Source: Aptenodytes patagonicus
Taxonomy: Eukaryota > Chordata > Aves > Sphenisciformes > Spheniscidae
Assembly: GCF_965638725.1 (NCBI RefSeq)
Contig: NC_134950.1
Span: forward strand, 84,232,157 to 84,296,156
DNA length: 64,000 nucleotides
Reading direction: 5' to 3'
Positions 35,961-50,400 of the stretch are shown in pieces. Under the pieces are notes generated by a model. It was not told where the DNA came from and made no database searches. It saw only the letters and a program-made list of their open reading frames with translations. The position numbers were made by a program, and so were the translations under genes. Each line of letters opens with the position of its first letter. Position 1 is the stretch's first letter.

Positions 35961-38900
35961 TTCAAAATAATAGCATTGAAGCATGTGGGGCTGGGGGTGG
36001 AGTTTTCTTTCTGCCCCTCCATTTGCACATATCTGTAGACTTTCTGCTGGCTACCAGTGGGACTGCATGGAGGCAAAAACACCCTCATAGCCTTTTATCT
36101 GCTTTCTTTCATGTGATGTATCCTTAAGATACTACATGGTGTCCATATTTCACCATGTGGTAACAAAGCTAGTCAAAGTATTAACTAAAACTGATGCACT
36201 CCCATGTTAATCCCTTTAGATGTCTGGGTTTTAGTATTTAAGCAACAAGTGTTACGTGTGCCTATAGCTAATTCAGGGCAGGATCACATCCTTCTGCAGG
36301 AAGATGGGTGGTGTAGGAGTAGCTGTATAATAGGGAAGAAACTGTGAAGAGTACTCCTCCCGGTATATCTATATTTTTCGAAGGGGAAGTGTTTGATGCA
36401 GCATTCACAATATGGGTTGAGGATTATCCTCCATACAGGCATACCCTTGGTCTCTCTCCTGTGAGTGAAGCCAGTCCTGTGGAAACCCTGCCTCTGCCAC
36501 TGCCCTGAGTGTCCTCAGTCTGTGGCAAGAGAAGCTGCTGGTGGAGCAGCCATTGGAGCTTCCTGTGGCTCTCCCAGATCCTCCTCCCAGAAGGGTTTGA
36601 GTGCACAAAGGTTTCTGCTGATAAAAGGCTGGTATAGCCCAAGGCTTCCAGAGTTTTCCAAGTAGCTCTTGAATGTTCACAGGATGACTTTACGTGCAAA
36701 ATATTAAGTCAGTCTTTCTTCCCCTGTAGTGCCTATTGACACCGAAACGCACTCTGTAGCCCTTCAGCCACGCTGAAAGTTGTGGCATGGGAGTTAAAGA
36801 AAAGGAAAAAGCCTTTGACCTTGTTAGTTGAGCAAATTGAATTTTCTGTGGCTGGCAATATTACGTCATCTTCATGTCATTTTTACAGTACCTTTCTGAC
36901 TCCAACCATACTGTAAGCTATGGCCAGAGGTGCATTTTCAAAGCTCAGATCTGGAGCTTCGAAACAATTACTTCATTGAATTTGAGAGTGATGATGGTAG
37001 CTCACCGAGTATTACTGCAGCCAGAAAAGAGGTTAAATCTAGGTGGAAATAGAAAAAAACTCAACATTTGTATATTTTCTGTAATAGCCTCTATTTGAGT
37101 AATCTGAACACATTGATACCTGGGGTCAGGGAGGAGGGCTTTCTTTTTTTTTTTTTCCCCCCCCAATCATTGACAGCTCTTCAGCAGTTTTCAAGAAGCA
37201 GTCAACAAACGAAAAAAAAATAGAATGGTTAGAATGTTAATTAAAAAAAAAAGAGTATCCCTGATCTCTCAGTATGTTTTTATCTTTTTTCCCTATAGAC
37301 AAAAATCTCTCAGAAGCCTGGAGGGTAACAGGAGTAGAGACGGAACATTTTAACTTAATCCTTTCAGGTGCAGTATCATATTTGGGGAAAAATTTTTAAA
37401 GTCTTTTTTAAAGTTTTGAAAGTTGGGGGTTTTTTAAGTGTTCAGAGGAACACATACCTCTAAACAGATACAGAAAAATTCTAAAAGGAATAAGTGGTTT
37501 TATGTTTGTCATATACATACAGATATACTTATGCATACACACAAAGCCACATTTCATTTAACCTTCTTGTTGATAATTGCCAAAGGCCAAAAAAGTAAAA
37601 TCTTGATTTGCTGCACCTCGGAAAGCAATCTCCTCCTTTTAGATGCCTTTGGCAGGAGAGAGCACAGTTACTGAAACAGAACACTGCTGGGTTGAAAATG
37701 CTGCCAGTACAGATGACAGCAGCACTTTGTCTCGGTGGAAATGCTTTGTAGCTTGAGTCATGCCTTGCCCCTTCAGACATGCTCGGTACAGCTTCCCCCC
37801 CCCCCGTCCCCCACCTCCTTCTCACAGCCTTCCTAAAATGCCTTTCCCTCAACAGGGAGGGATCCTATGTTGAGGGTAAACATATAGCTCCACCTATTTC
37901 CCTTTTTGTTTTACTTCATTTCAGGTTTTCAACGTTCTTTAAGCATAAGATACAACATACTGCAGAAATGGCAATTCAACTAACACTTCTTTAAAAGTTA
38001 AGATATTCAGAAGCAAACTTAATGCTTTCTTTTGCCCATATTCCTACTGCAGAAGTCCACATAGGATGCAGTGAGTTATAGTTGTTGGCATACTGAATTA
38101 TTTTAACAAGATCATTTCTGAGGATTCCTTCTCTCCACTTCTCAAATTCTTCAAACTTATCAGGAGTGTCAGAGAAAAGAAGGAAGTGTGTGATACCAGT
38201 TGCATTGCGTATTTATGGGCTCACTGGGTTTTTTAATTTTTATTTTCAATTTTACTTGCTCTCTTCTAGCTCCTTGCTGAAATAGCAGAAACATCTGTCT
38301 CTCTCCTTTCATTGAGGAGAATCATTTATGAGTCCCAGATTTACCAACAGTATCGGTTACATCCAGCAAACCTCACTCTTGGTCTTATTAATTACTTTCC
38401 ATCTGCTTTTCCCTCAGGCATCTTGGTTAGCAGAAAAATGCTGACAATCAACAGTAATGGCTGCTTAAGTTAGTTATTTATTAAGTCAATCCTTTTGCAG
38501 ATACAGTTTCAATACATGGTTTTTTTGGTTTTTTTTAGAAAGAGTCATCTTTGAATTGGACCTAGTTGAAAAACAAAAATGCAACAATTCCAGAAGCTGG
38601 GGACAGTATGGGAGGGGGGAGTGGTTTGCTTTTTAAAATTTTTTTATTTTATTTTAAACTGTCTGATGGTCTTAGCCTCTGCTTTGAACTTTTAAGCTGA
38701 AAGAAGAGCCATTTGGATTCTGTAGTTGTATGCTCAACTCATGGAAAAAGTAGAGCTCCAGAAGTTGCTGCTAGAAGCAGTTACTGTGTGCAGAAGGGGA
38801 TGGTCCTACTAGGGTTTGGGGGTTTTGCTCTTGTCTTTTTTTTTTTTTTTGTTTAAGTGAACATTTATATTCTTCTTTTCCCATGACTTTTCCCTCTTTT

Positions 38901-41900
38901 GGCTAGGTTGCTCCCTCGGTCTCCTACTGGGAAAGCAGCATTGAACTTGCAGTGCTGAAAAGATGATTAATGATAGGCAAAACTGTATACAACATGCAGT
39001 TTATTTGTGGGGGAGGAGCGCGCAGTGAAATGCTGCATTGGAGAATTCTAGGCAAATGGTGTGTGAAATTGTTGACAAATTGCCCTCATTAAGCTCACTA
39101 AATGAATGCTTTCATGAGAACATTGGCTTGAAATCACCATGTATAATGTAACTTCTACTTGAAATTGCGTGTGCTGCTATTCTTATCTTTTAAACCCTTG
39201 TAACAGCTTTAATGTCCTGATAAAGCCAACCATTGTAGCTGTCTTCACTGTTTAGTACATGGGACGTGAAGGAAAATTACTGAGGGTGACTTCCATGAGT
39301 GGTTCTGAATTATTCATTAATTTATTCATTATAATGAACCATTCTGAGGCCGGTCACCAGAGTTCATAAATGACAAGAAATGGATTTAGAAATGCCTTAA
39401 GTTCCTCAGACTCTTTAACTTGATCCCTGTCAATGAAAGGGGCAGTAAAAGGACAACAGTCACAAAGCCTCTGTTTTAGAAAATGCAACTTTGGATACTG
39501 TTCAGCATTGTTGATGGTAGAAAACTTTCAGAAAAAGTATGTCTTAAAGGTGGTGGTGTTTGATGATCCAGCACGTTCACTGGCATTCGAGTAAGGTCAG
39601 TGTGTACAACACACTTGCCCTACCAAAGTGAATGCTGGCCATCAGCCTAAATATGTCCCGCTGGGCAAATAATGACGTGTGAAGCCATCACAGGGAGAAC
39701 TGCACAGACTACTGAGACCTTCAAAGATGAAGGTCAGGCCATGGCCTAGCGTCCAGGCTTGTACCACACAGTGTGCGATTGTTACCAAGTTTTACTGTAG
39801 TAAGAGGGAAAGTATGCATGCAAAAAGCTACCAGTGTGAACTGTTTACCTTTGATTAAGCAGTTGCTTTAGGTGCTGCAAAGGAGTAGGAGATGACAGTC
39901 AACCCATATTGAAAGATGATCCATATGATGAAAAGTTGAAAAATTCCTCTCCTAAACCAAATGTATACCATGCAGAAAATGACATGAGTATAGATATAAG
40001 GCTGTCTTTGTGTTGAAGACTGCTGGTAATTTTGAACGGGAATCTTAGTATAGGAAGAAAAATGTGGCATGAATATATTGTCAACCATTGATCCACTTGG
40101 GGTAAAACCAGGTGTGACTGGTCCTTCTTAGGGCTTTTACTGCAAGGAGAGCCTGGCTGGAAAAAGCTGTCATACGGGAAGAAGAGGAAAAGCACACCAC
40201 GTAAACGAGAACAGGAGATTGGTTTCCCCTCATCTTTCTTCTCTATCACACAGTGTGACTTCTCAACTCATACTCTTGCACGACTCCGGTAACCCCCTTT
40301 TCTTTCATTACAGCTAGGTAAGCATGGGAACATCTGGGAACTTTGGGAGAGACTTTTCATTTGTAACTTGGCTTTCCAGTATGGGAAAGATTGGGAATGA
40401 TTGAATTACATTGATCTCCACTGTTAGGAGCTGCACTAGAAAACTGCATAAGCAGCTGCAGACAGGGAAGGGTTTGTGTGGGTGCTCTGTAGTTGGCCTC
40501 AGGCAAAGCCTGGGGTGTACCTTAGGGCACCTTTGTGGGCCGTTCAGCTCCCCTTGCTGACTTTAAACTAAAGTACCTTGAGGAGAGTACCTATGATGCC
40601 TTTCAACAGTAACACTGAGGGTGTGAATACACCTATGTTAGGTGACTGGCACAAGCACTTGGTAACATAAACGTCTGTCTACATTTTAGTTCAGATAAGT
40701 AAAATAAAGCCACTTAGACCTGTCAAGCTGTCGTAAGGCAGGTTATTTGGTTTATTTTCTTACTTGGGGATGAGTGTGAACACATCTTCCCCACTACCAC
40801 AAACTATGCAGTCCAGTTTCCCACATTTAGGGAAATCTCAGATGAGCTCCATCACCTTGGTAAACTGTTTCCCTGAATATGGTGTCTCCCCTGATGTGAA
40901 AATCTAGATATTCTGTGGCGGTGATGTGCTGAGGCTAAAGCTTAGGCGGGAGGTACCTCTGGGATTTGAACTCGACTTATCCTGTTTGCTAGGCAAGAAC
41001 TTGAACCAAGCTATTCTCACAAACAGCTGTGTAAAGTATGTCCTCACTGACCACCCTGCTGTCCAGAATAGTCTGGAGTGACCTCTCTACTGGTCTGTAG
41101 TGTCGTTGACTATAGAGTATACTGGCCCTGAAGTGGATTTTTGAGTCCTTTAGAGAGGCAGCATATGGATTGTTATCAACTCTGAGCATCCTGGTACCTC
41201 ATAAATGGAGTACATAAACTGTGTATCTCATTTTATGTGGTACAGGTTTTAAAGCTGGTCATATAAAGTAATTTTTTCTAAGACTGGTAAATCCAAGCTT
41301 CCTCTCTTTTAGCAGTCATATTAGAAAAAAGTGACTTAAAAGAACTGTTGATATGTCCTCCATAGCAAATCTGCTAGTGACTGCAGCCTAATGCAACATC
41401 TGAGAAATTTTAGAATGAGCAGGTTACAAAATCAAGGAGTTATAATAACAACTGCTTTAACCCACTGGGTTTAATCTGGGATTTAAGACTTGTTGGGAAG
41501 GAGGGCAGGAAGGAAGAAGTAGGAATTGTGAAGAACATGGAGAAATGAATAACATCCTGCTTGGGCAGGGCTAGTGTCTCTATTGAATATGTGGGACAGA
41601 TAGATACTCCACAATGAGTGCAAGCAGCCTATCTTCATAAGCAGCCTCTCCTGGTAGGTATCCCTTGAGAACACCAAGGATTATGGTGCCAACTGTCCAG
41701 ATGTTCATGAATATGGCTAGCAATCAGCATAGTAGGAGTGGTTTTTTTGTAGGCACCCCCAAACCTTTGTTGACAGACACAGTTTGAGACTGGAAGGGAT
41801 GTAAGGAAAATCCACGACCTCCACAAGGAGGTGCTCCAAAAGGTGCGGTAGCCCTGCAACAGACCTTGCAGCAGCTTCTTGCAGCTTCATGGAGCAACAG

Positions 41901-44900
41901 ACTGAGCTGGCAAGGCTGTCCCGGTCTGGAAGATCTCTGAGCCTTGACTGACTGATGGCTCAGTCCCAAATGCTCCCTGTTGGAGTAGACCATATTTAGC
42001 TGCTAATGCCTTGATGGTCCACCGGTTCTGGTGAGAATAGCTACTTTAAAGGCATCATAAGCTTGCATTTTGGGACTTGTTCTTGTGATGTATATCTGAA
42101 GTATCTTGCAGTATTATGACCTGAAGGAGGAAGCCGAAGTTCACTGTTTCTCCTAGAAACTGATTTACACTAAGACTCTGGCTCATGTTCCTCCAACAAA
42201 GGGCTGTGGGAGTTTAATATCCCACTGTCCTTCACCTATTTCTAATGTCCATCCATTGCTCGTGAACCTGGTGTGAAGCAGAAGGAGTTTTTTTGCCCAG
42301 ATGCCCATCATTCCAGTGCGCTAACACAAATCTGCATTTATTGATGGTTTAAGTGAATACCTGGCACCTTGACCAGATGTGGCTGAGGAGTAGCACTCAG
42401 GTTTTAAGCCATTTTGTCTACAAAGCAGTGACTTCTGACACAGGAGGACACAGAACTCGGGACGGTAAAAATTGAGTACTGACAGAGCAAAATCTACCAG
42501 AAGAAATCTGTTAAAGGTTTTTAAACTGTTCATGGCAGTTTCTATGGTGGTTGGAAGATGACAGCTTTGAAAGCAGACAGTCTTAATTTAAGCTATTAAT
42601 TTTGATATTCCTTTAAGCAGATATTAGATTTTGACATATAAAGAGAATGCAGTGGGGTGGAAAAAAACATCTGAAGAGAAAATATCCAGAGCCTTAGTAA
42701 TAGACAATATTTCAACACAGGATCTGAAGTTTTATGTCACCCGCTTCTGTACCGATTGCTATCACCATCTGCTTGATCTATTTGATCTTCTGTCCAAGGG
42801 AAAGGAATAAGTTAGGTACCTGATCCCAGCTCCTGTAATCTGCTAGTTGATATGAAGGCCTCCTCTTCGTTTCTTTCCATCAGATCCTGAAGAAAGGATC
42901 TACCCTTGCCTGTTACACTCTTTGCACTGTCATCAGGTGTCTCTTTGAGCCAAGTTTCATGGTAATGAAACGGGCAGACTCCTCCTGGAGCCATCAGCAA
43001 GGGGCACGTTGTGTGGTGAAGGGCAGAGTCTCACAAATCAGAAGTATCAGTGAAAATCAAATTGAAAAAGTAATGCTTCAGCTGTTGGCTCACTTTGTAA
43101 TAAGATCCCTATAATATTTCTCTTAACTATGAAGGACATGTGCAAGTGATTTAATATGTATGAGCAAAAATATTTAAAATAATAGATCTGAATGTTAGAA
43201 ATGAAGCAATGACACTTTGTTTCCCAGAAGCAATTGACTGATTTAATTAAGCCAGAAATTAGCCTGTTAGATGATGGCTCATAAAATTTCTGGGAATATC
43301 AAATGCATGCTAATTGTGCTGGCTTTACATGTGGACACTGTCCTTATGGCAAATTTCCAAATTAGTCATGGGCATATGGGACAAGGCAAGCTGTCTGCGG
43401 GGGGATGAAAACTGGAGGAGGCAGGGGGCCTTTTCACTGAACCTGACGCACTGCATGCTAGAATCACTCTGCTGGAATATTTGCTATAGGCGGAGAAAAC
43501 TTGCTCTGTTGTTACATGAAAAGCCTCCTAGCAGAGCACACGACCAAGACTGTCCTATTGTGCAAGGGAAAGTATATGTGCTTTTCATGGGCTGATGCTT
43601 GAACCGTTCCTTTCCATCCGGACAGCTGCCATCAGTGTCCTCTGTGGGTTCATGCCTGGTGTTCGCAACTTAACTTTGTTTCAACAGGTAAATGCTGATG
43701 TTTACATAGACGTGCACTTTTCCTGCGCTGTAGCACGGTAGGCCAGCTTACAGTTTTGAAAGAGCTTCTTGTGCATGCTTCTTCAAGAACCCGTTTTTCT
43801 CAGAGTACTGCACTGCTGTTTACAAACCAAGTTCTGGTTCTTGCTTAAGAGTACAGGATGTGGTGATAGAGTGGCATTAGCGTTACTGACAACAGAGGCA
43901 CCATTTGTTGGCATTACCTTTGGGAGAAGGCACATAGCTTGCTCTCAGTGGGCGCAAGCTGCCTCAGAGGAAACCTAGTTCAGCTCCATCTGTGAGTTGG
44001 GTGACCCAGTGACTGGGCAAGATACGATTCTGCCAGGCCTGTGAGGAGATCTAGGGGCATCAAAGAGAGTTTTTTTTCCGCCAGTAAGCCTCGTGCAGAG
44101 TTATCCGTGAATTCTTCACTGAAAACTGGAGGAAGTCAAGCCAGGATCTGAAGGAAGTCCAGGCTGGTCGTGCAGGGAGTGACACCACCAAGGGAAAATG
44201 AGGCATTTTGGCTGCAGGCTGGATGACTCAGGTGTAATGTCTCAGAAAGCTCTGAAATACAATAAAACTTTCTGATAGAAACTTGGTGAAACTCTCCTTC
44301 ATGTGGCTAAATTGTGCTGCCTCTCCTCATGAAAGGAAGAAAGAACTGGGAGGGAGCCTGTCAGGGCTGAACAATCCAAGAGCCACTGCCTGTGAATTTT
44401 CTTAGGATGTTTTACATTAACATTAGTCTGAGGCAGAAGAATGGAACTGGTGGCAGCAGCGGTGAGAGACCAGAAGAAAGCAGTTGGTTCAGGGTACACC
44501 GGCAAAGACTGAATATAGAGGGAAGTTAGTGGAGATTAGTGCTGAGGAGAAAAATTCTGTGGAAATGCGAGACGTTACTGGTTACCACCTTGGGAGGGAA
44601 GACAGTAGAGGAAGGAAGCCGGAAGGGAAGACCAGAAGGGTGGAAGGGAGCTTTGTTGAGTGAGGTATCTGGGATAAATGGGGCCCGAGAAGCTGAGACT
44701 ACAGCCAGCCAGATGTGAAGAAAGGGTGTGAAATGAGGCGTCGATGTGCATGTGGTGTGGCACTGTTTGTATGGGTAGTGGACCAAGGTCAAAGCAGAAT
44801 GAACAGTGCTTATAGAGATGCAATGGTCAGAAGAAGCTCGGTCTAATGCAACGTCCTTTGTCCAGCACCCCGTGATCCCACAGCACCTGCTGCTTCTTGG

Positions 44901-47900
44901 GAGAAGATACATATAGCTGAAAAAATACTTTATCTTTCCCCAGTGTTGGTTCCTTCAGGCTGTTTCTAGACAGGGGTTTCCAGAGTTGGTCCACATCCCT
45001 GTTCAGGGAGCGTCCACAGTGTGAGTGTCCACTACGCGCAACCCAGGCACAAAACTCACCCTGCTCTGCTTTTCAGTGAAAGGAAACCTGGCCACACCAG
45101 CTGCACAGTGTGCTGCAGCCAGGGTCCCGAGAAGAAGGACAGCGTAGACACAACCACGGTGCTTGGAAAATCTTCCGTTGCCATCAGAGCTTGTCAGTCC
45201 AACAAACAGCAGTCTGTTTAGCAGAGCTTAGGCTTCCAACCCTGCAAATGATCGCTATAGATGTCAATGAGATGAAGCAATGTATCTTTTTAAGTTCATT
45301 CTGTGCTTAGTTCTTGGAGAATGCACCAGTCAACCCTGTGTTTTAAACCAAACAAAAAACCCCTACATTAAAATCACAAGGTCAGGCATAAGCTATGAAA
45401 TGCCAGAATTAATTTTGCCTCTACAGTCCTACTATGTCCCCATTGTGCTTATGCATTATAATGCCATCATTTACATAATCGCAGGCTGCTTATGGGAATG
45501 CAGTGGTTTTGCAGCGTTGGCTGTAGGCCCCAGCCTTGTCTCTTGTGGAAGGTGTATTGTGGATGAGGCAGGGGAATTCAGGACGGTGGATCTGGAGTTG
45601 CACACAGTCTTCATTCCTGTGTTTTCTAACACTTGAGACTTAGGAGCTTGACTTTGCAAACTCACTGTTCTTTTCAACAGATTTTACATGTAATGTAAAA
45701 CATGTTTCAACACAGTCTGAACTTTATTTATTGCTTTTGTTGTTGGAGGAAGGGAAAAATCAGGTCTGAGTGAGGATTTTCTCCTGTAAAACTGAAAAAA
45801 ATCAGCAAAAATGTCTTAAAATCTCAGGTTGGTTAAAATCTTTCTGTCTAAGATTTGAATTAGTTGGACTTCTGAAAGAAGTTTAAAATAAAACTGGATC
45901 TTTATTTGACAGAACTGCCTGTACTCCATCTGTTCTGCAATCCCACCAGCACCTATCATAAGACAAACTCGTTAAAGTCCAAAGTGTCCTAGAACGCCAC
46001 CTTGATTTGATGCGTTTTAACCAGACCTGTTGAAGTCATTGTGGGACCAGAGCCTTTGCTTGCCTGGAGCAGCCTGACCTCATGCGAGGGGATGCTATGA
46101 GAGTTCTCAGCCAGTAGAACAGACTCTAGTAAAAGCTATGCCTTAAAACACAATCTGAGCTATCCTTAGATCCTGCACCTTTTTAGCCGTGTAGATTGAG
46201 TCACTCATAATCATACTAAGGCTACTGATGATAAAATGGCACATACTCTCAGGTCATATGGCGATGAGGCGGTAACTTTTATCTATAATGATGAAGATAA
46301 TCTAGATTTCTTTTTCCTTTAGGAGGTAGGTAGTAGTAACGGATCATTTTGTAGTTAATAAAACAATATGCTTTTGATAGTTGCTTTAAGTTGCCAGCAA
46401 CCTATTAGTCAAATTTCTTTTGGATTCTTTTTCACTTTAGAATGCCCAAAAGCAGTCAACACAAATATTATCACGGACCGTTCACAAAATATATGCAGCC
46501 ATATGAACATGGTGATGTAAAAGTAGAATTAATTAGAAAAATATTACTTGGCTTCTGCTGTCTTTAAAAGGATACTCTTTATTTTCATTGTTTTATTTAA
46601 ATACAAAGTGTGAAAACAAATGCTTAAAATGACTCAAGTATGAAAAATCAAAGCTTCCTACGCCAAATAGGAAACTAGTCTTAGTTTTGTTGCTGGAATT
46701 TAAAGGCCTGGGATACAAATGGCTTTTAAACGGAAGTTCGACCTAAAGCTAGTTGGAAGTAGCTGGAAGTTTTTGATTTTTATTTATTATTATTTTGAAG
46801 AGGAAAGCTTAGACTAAAACTGAAGAAAAAAACCCACCAAAACCAACTGTGGCAAGAATTCCAGAGCCAAAATATTTAGTCTTGGAATTGCTGTGATGAT
46901 GCCTTATGGAAATAGTTCTGTTGCTTTCAAATATTTTGGTTTTTTCCTTTATCCAGAACCCTTTGTTTGGCTACTTCTTCCAAAATCGCTGTGGTTTTAT
47001 TCATGGAATAGAGAAGTGGTGCATCATGAGACGTGTAATGCACCACAGAGGGAGGCCCATAATGAATAGAGATGTAATACAAACACTCCCGGGAATGACT
47101 GTAGCAACACATCCAAATAGAAACACTTTGGCCCATAGCTTGCTTGTTCTTCCTGAGCCCTAATAATTTCTAAGTTCCACTTGCTGGGACAGGATACAAG
47201 TCTAAGAAAAATGCGTTGATCTCTCCTCATGAAGAAGGAAAATGGCAATACAGGAAGGCACCTCTCATATAACAGTGAATCTTTCCCAGCCTTGCAAAAC
47301 CAGTCGTTGATAGTACTCCATCTCCTCCCCTCTTAGGTGGGCTCGTACTGCTTATATTAAGAGGCAACAAACAAGAAGTTATTCTTGTCCTTACAAGAAA
47401 GCACTTCATCTCCTTTGGATCGTTGAAAAGACGGCAGAACTGATGTGCTTCAGATTCTTTGCACCGTTTTGAAGGCTAGGGTGTCTTAAAGGGTTATTGT
47501 AAACAGTTTCACAAAGGAATTATATGATGTGGTTCAGGCAGCTTAACTCAGTCACAGCCAAGAGACTCCTACCAGTCCTTTGTATTTATATATAAAAATA
47601 CTATGTTTGTAGTTCAAGTTGAATAGTCGCAACGTATAAGGTACTGACCAACTGGAAGACAAGGAGGAAAAAAAAAAAAGCAAAAGACTACTACATAACT
47701 TTGCCAAGAATGAGTGAAACATCTCTGAAACTGTTAAAAGGAAGTATCTTCTTAGGTCTCATCCACAGGCACCATAATGGTATTAAGTCCCAAACCACAT
47801 GGCTGGGCATAATACGCCTGCCAGACTACCACAGCGAATCCCACAATGCACCAAGCGTTTGGTAAATACTGAAGGGCTATACGATGACAGTCCTCGTTGA

Positions 47901-48245
47901 AACTTGCGGGTCCTCTTTGAACTAGCATTTTGCAACTTCTCCGTTCATGACGCTTTTGGGCTTATGAAGTTCCAAGACTGACTGTCCTAAATGCCTTGCA
48001 CAAAACGGTTACCCATTGTCAGTAGTATCATCTATGACAAATACATTTCTGCTGAGAGTTTTATGTCTTTGTACCAAAATGAGTTTGGAACTTTACTGCT
48101 TCTCCACGTGCCCTCCATGTCATTCTCCTCTAGAAAGAGTGTAACAGGGTGTGCAGCAGAAATATTCAGTCCTTCATCTGAAAGCTGAATTCAGATCTCC
48201 TAAGCCAAGATGTTCTTTCCTCTCTAGCCTTTTTTCCCTGGGCTT

Positions 48246-48298
48246 TTTCTTTTTTTCTTTTTTTTTTTTTTTGTTTGGTGGGTTTTTTTTCCTTTCCT
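48246..48298. repeat. T-rich low-complexity tract
   Basis: Runs of T broken by single C or G bases. The mirrored minus-strand frame (K-rich) is an artefact of this tract. Confidence 0.75.
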
Positions 48299-49549
48299 TT
48301 TGGTTCTGGTCATGTCAGAATATTCTTGGGACTTATGCCATAAACGTGACAGAGTGGTAACTTGTTTGTCTAAGTCTTTATTCTCTACAGGGTTCCCTTG
48401 ACAGCTGAACTTCATGTCTCACAAAGCACCAGCCTACGCTATTTTTAGAAATGCTTTTTGGCAAAGGGATTCATTTGAGTTGTGGTGCACCAAATTTTGA
48501 GTTTGGAGGGAAACTGCTATATTCCTTCTCACGGAGGCTCTGTTCTTTCTGAATCACATCAAATTATTTACGTACAGCTATGTACTTGGGTCTATGTGAG
48601 ATTATGTTTCCAATCGGTCTAAGAAAGTTCTCTCTTATATGCAGGAAAGGCTGCTGCAACAAATGCACAGCCTTCTAGGAGTTAGAAGGGGGATTGCTGG
48701 CCTGCCTGGCCCTATGACCCACACCAGAAACCTTTCAGGTGGTTGACCACCACAGGATGCGCGGCACACGACGTGACGTGAGGAGCTGAGAGCTTGCCTA
48801 GGGAGTCATTTGCAGTGGCTACTCCCGTCACTGTATTTCAGGCTAAGAGTAAGCGCAGCTGGGCTGCACACGGAGCGGGGACGCGTGTTGGTTTCAGCCA
48901 GCGTGTGCTCTCCCACAGCTGGGGACCACCATTGCCCCGCAGTACCGGCTGGGGGGAGGATGGCATGGCTGGGCATGCCAGCCACAGCTGCCCATTGCTG
49001 AGTCAAAGGTGAGGGCTTGAGTGACAAAGGTAGGCTGCTGTGCCATAGAAAGCCCTAGTTTTTTTCTTTAACATCCCACTCTCCCTAGGTGAGTTCCTAG
49101 CAAGTGGTCGGGGTTGGTTTTTCAAACCCTACGAGCCACATGGCAGGAAAAAACGTACTTGGTTGTAAGCCTTCATTGGCGGTCTGTGGGCCTGTACGTA
49201 AGGCAAACATTAACCTTGCACCACAACCTTCTACTGTTTCACAAAAGACAGATTGCTTCTCCCCCACCCTCTGAACAGGTAACCCTCAAAAAGAAAATAG
49301 AGGATGTTAGAAGCAGACACTTGCGTCAAAGCCTGTCTGCCTTGGCGCAGTACAAAGCTGGTTTAATATCAGTGGTTAGAAATTAACCTTTGATTACAGA
49401 AAACTGTATTTTTAGACTAATTCACATTTTCTTTCAAAAAAACTGGGACGGTCATTTGAGGAGTCTGACCCCAGGCAGCAATATTTTCTTAGACCTTCAC
49501 TGATTTTTGAGAATTGAAGGGTGTGTGTAGTCATCTTCAACCAGGACCA

Positions 49550-49720
49550 AAACTTTTTCACAAGGAGAAGCATTAATGACCAGTATCTGATGGGATTAGA
49601 GCCTAATTAACATTGCCCAATTACTTGTCAGTCATCTGTGCCGCTGGTACTCATTTCAGCTTCAGGTAATTAGCCCCCCTCTTAATGAAAATGCACGTTT
49701 TTTCTCTTTAAGTTAACCTC
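49550..49720. promoter_or_regulatory. Candidate conserved regulatory element
   Basis: The stretch packs several homeodomain-type sites (GCATTAATGAC, CCTAATTAACA, CCAATTACTTG, GGTAATTAGC) and a GTCAGTCATCTG segment within about 130 bp of unique sequence. It lies about 2 kb upstream of the CpG island. This motif density is typical of developmental enhancers, but only sequence conservation could support the call. Confidence 0.25.
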
Positions 49721-50149
49721 CCGTCCCCAAAACTTCTATTTTTAGAAACTTTCTCTGTGGTGCTGTCAGTGTTGATGCGTTTGCCTCCGCAGTTTCATAT
49801 GCCGTTTGCATATGTTGACAAAGATGTAATTTGCTCAGAATTATCTCTACACGCAGTAATTGCCTAGTGTGTGTTGTGATATATTTAGGAAGACAGGCTT
49901 TTTCATACATCAGATCATAGTATGGTGCAGGGAAAACTGCTCAACTCATGGTTTAAATCAAACCAGGATTAAAGCGGTTTAGTCTTTTTAATAAGGACAT
50001 GTAATGACCTGGCACTCGGTGAGCTGTATGCTGAGGATCAGTGTCAGCAATACCACGCATAAACCACAATAGCAGACGCTTGCAAAATGTTAGTGAACAG
50101 CGATAAACTTCTAAAGACCCTTCTATAAGCAGTCCTAAAGAGTCCTAGT

Positions 50150-50400
50150 CTCACACACGCGCGGCTGTGGGCACGCCACTCCTCTGGCTGTGTGGGTTAC
50201 GAGCACACACCCCTCTTCTGGGGGTGTGGGTCCCCCTATTCGCACACACCTCCTGCAGGTACCTGCGTAACCCACATTTTAGGTGTATTCACGCGTAGCT
50301 GTGCTGCTCCCTATGACTGGCTAACACGCATGCCACAAGCACCCCCGCACGCCTGGGGTGTGGGTCCCCGCTTGTCACACCCCAAACTGCCACCAGGCAG
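50150..50400. repeat. Degenerate CA/CG-rich repeat patch
   Basis: A GC-rich patch repeats the segment GGGGTGTGGGTCCCC at about 50220 and 50354, roughly 134 bp apart, with many CACAC/ACGC motifs around both. It looks like a decayed minisatellite of two units. The open frames on both strands reflect its composition. Confidence 0.4.

Larger units (their letters stand above)
35961..50149. other. Intergenic sequence, no gene recognised
   Basis: About 14 kb of unique AT-rich sequence. It includes poly-T tracts at 37144-37157 (followed by C), 38836-38850 and 48246-48298, and an A run near 47670. I could find no repeat body or coding exon. Two stretches, 38930-39420 and 49550-49720, have the dense homeodomain-like AT motifs of conserved regulatory DNA and are discussed in the findings. 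Confidence 0.5.

Noticed and set aside
36405..36699. Two overlapping 91-codon minus-strand frames
   Set aside because: They shadow each other in different frames and show no homology that I can name.
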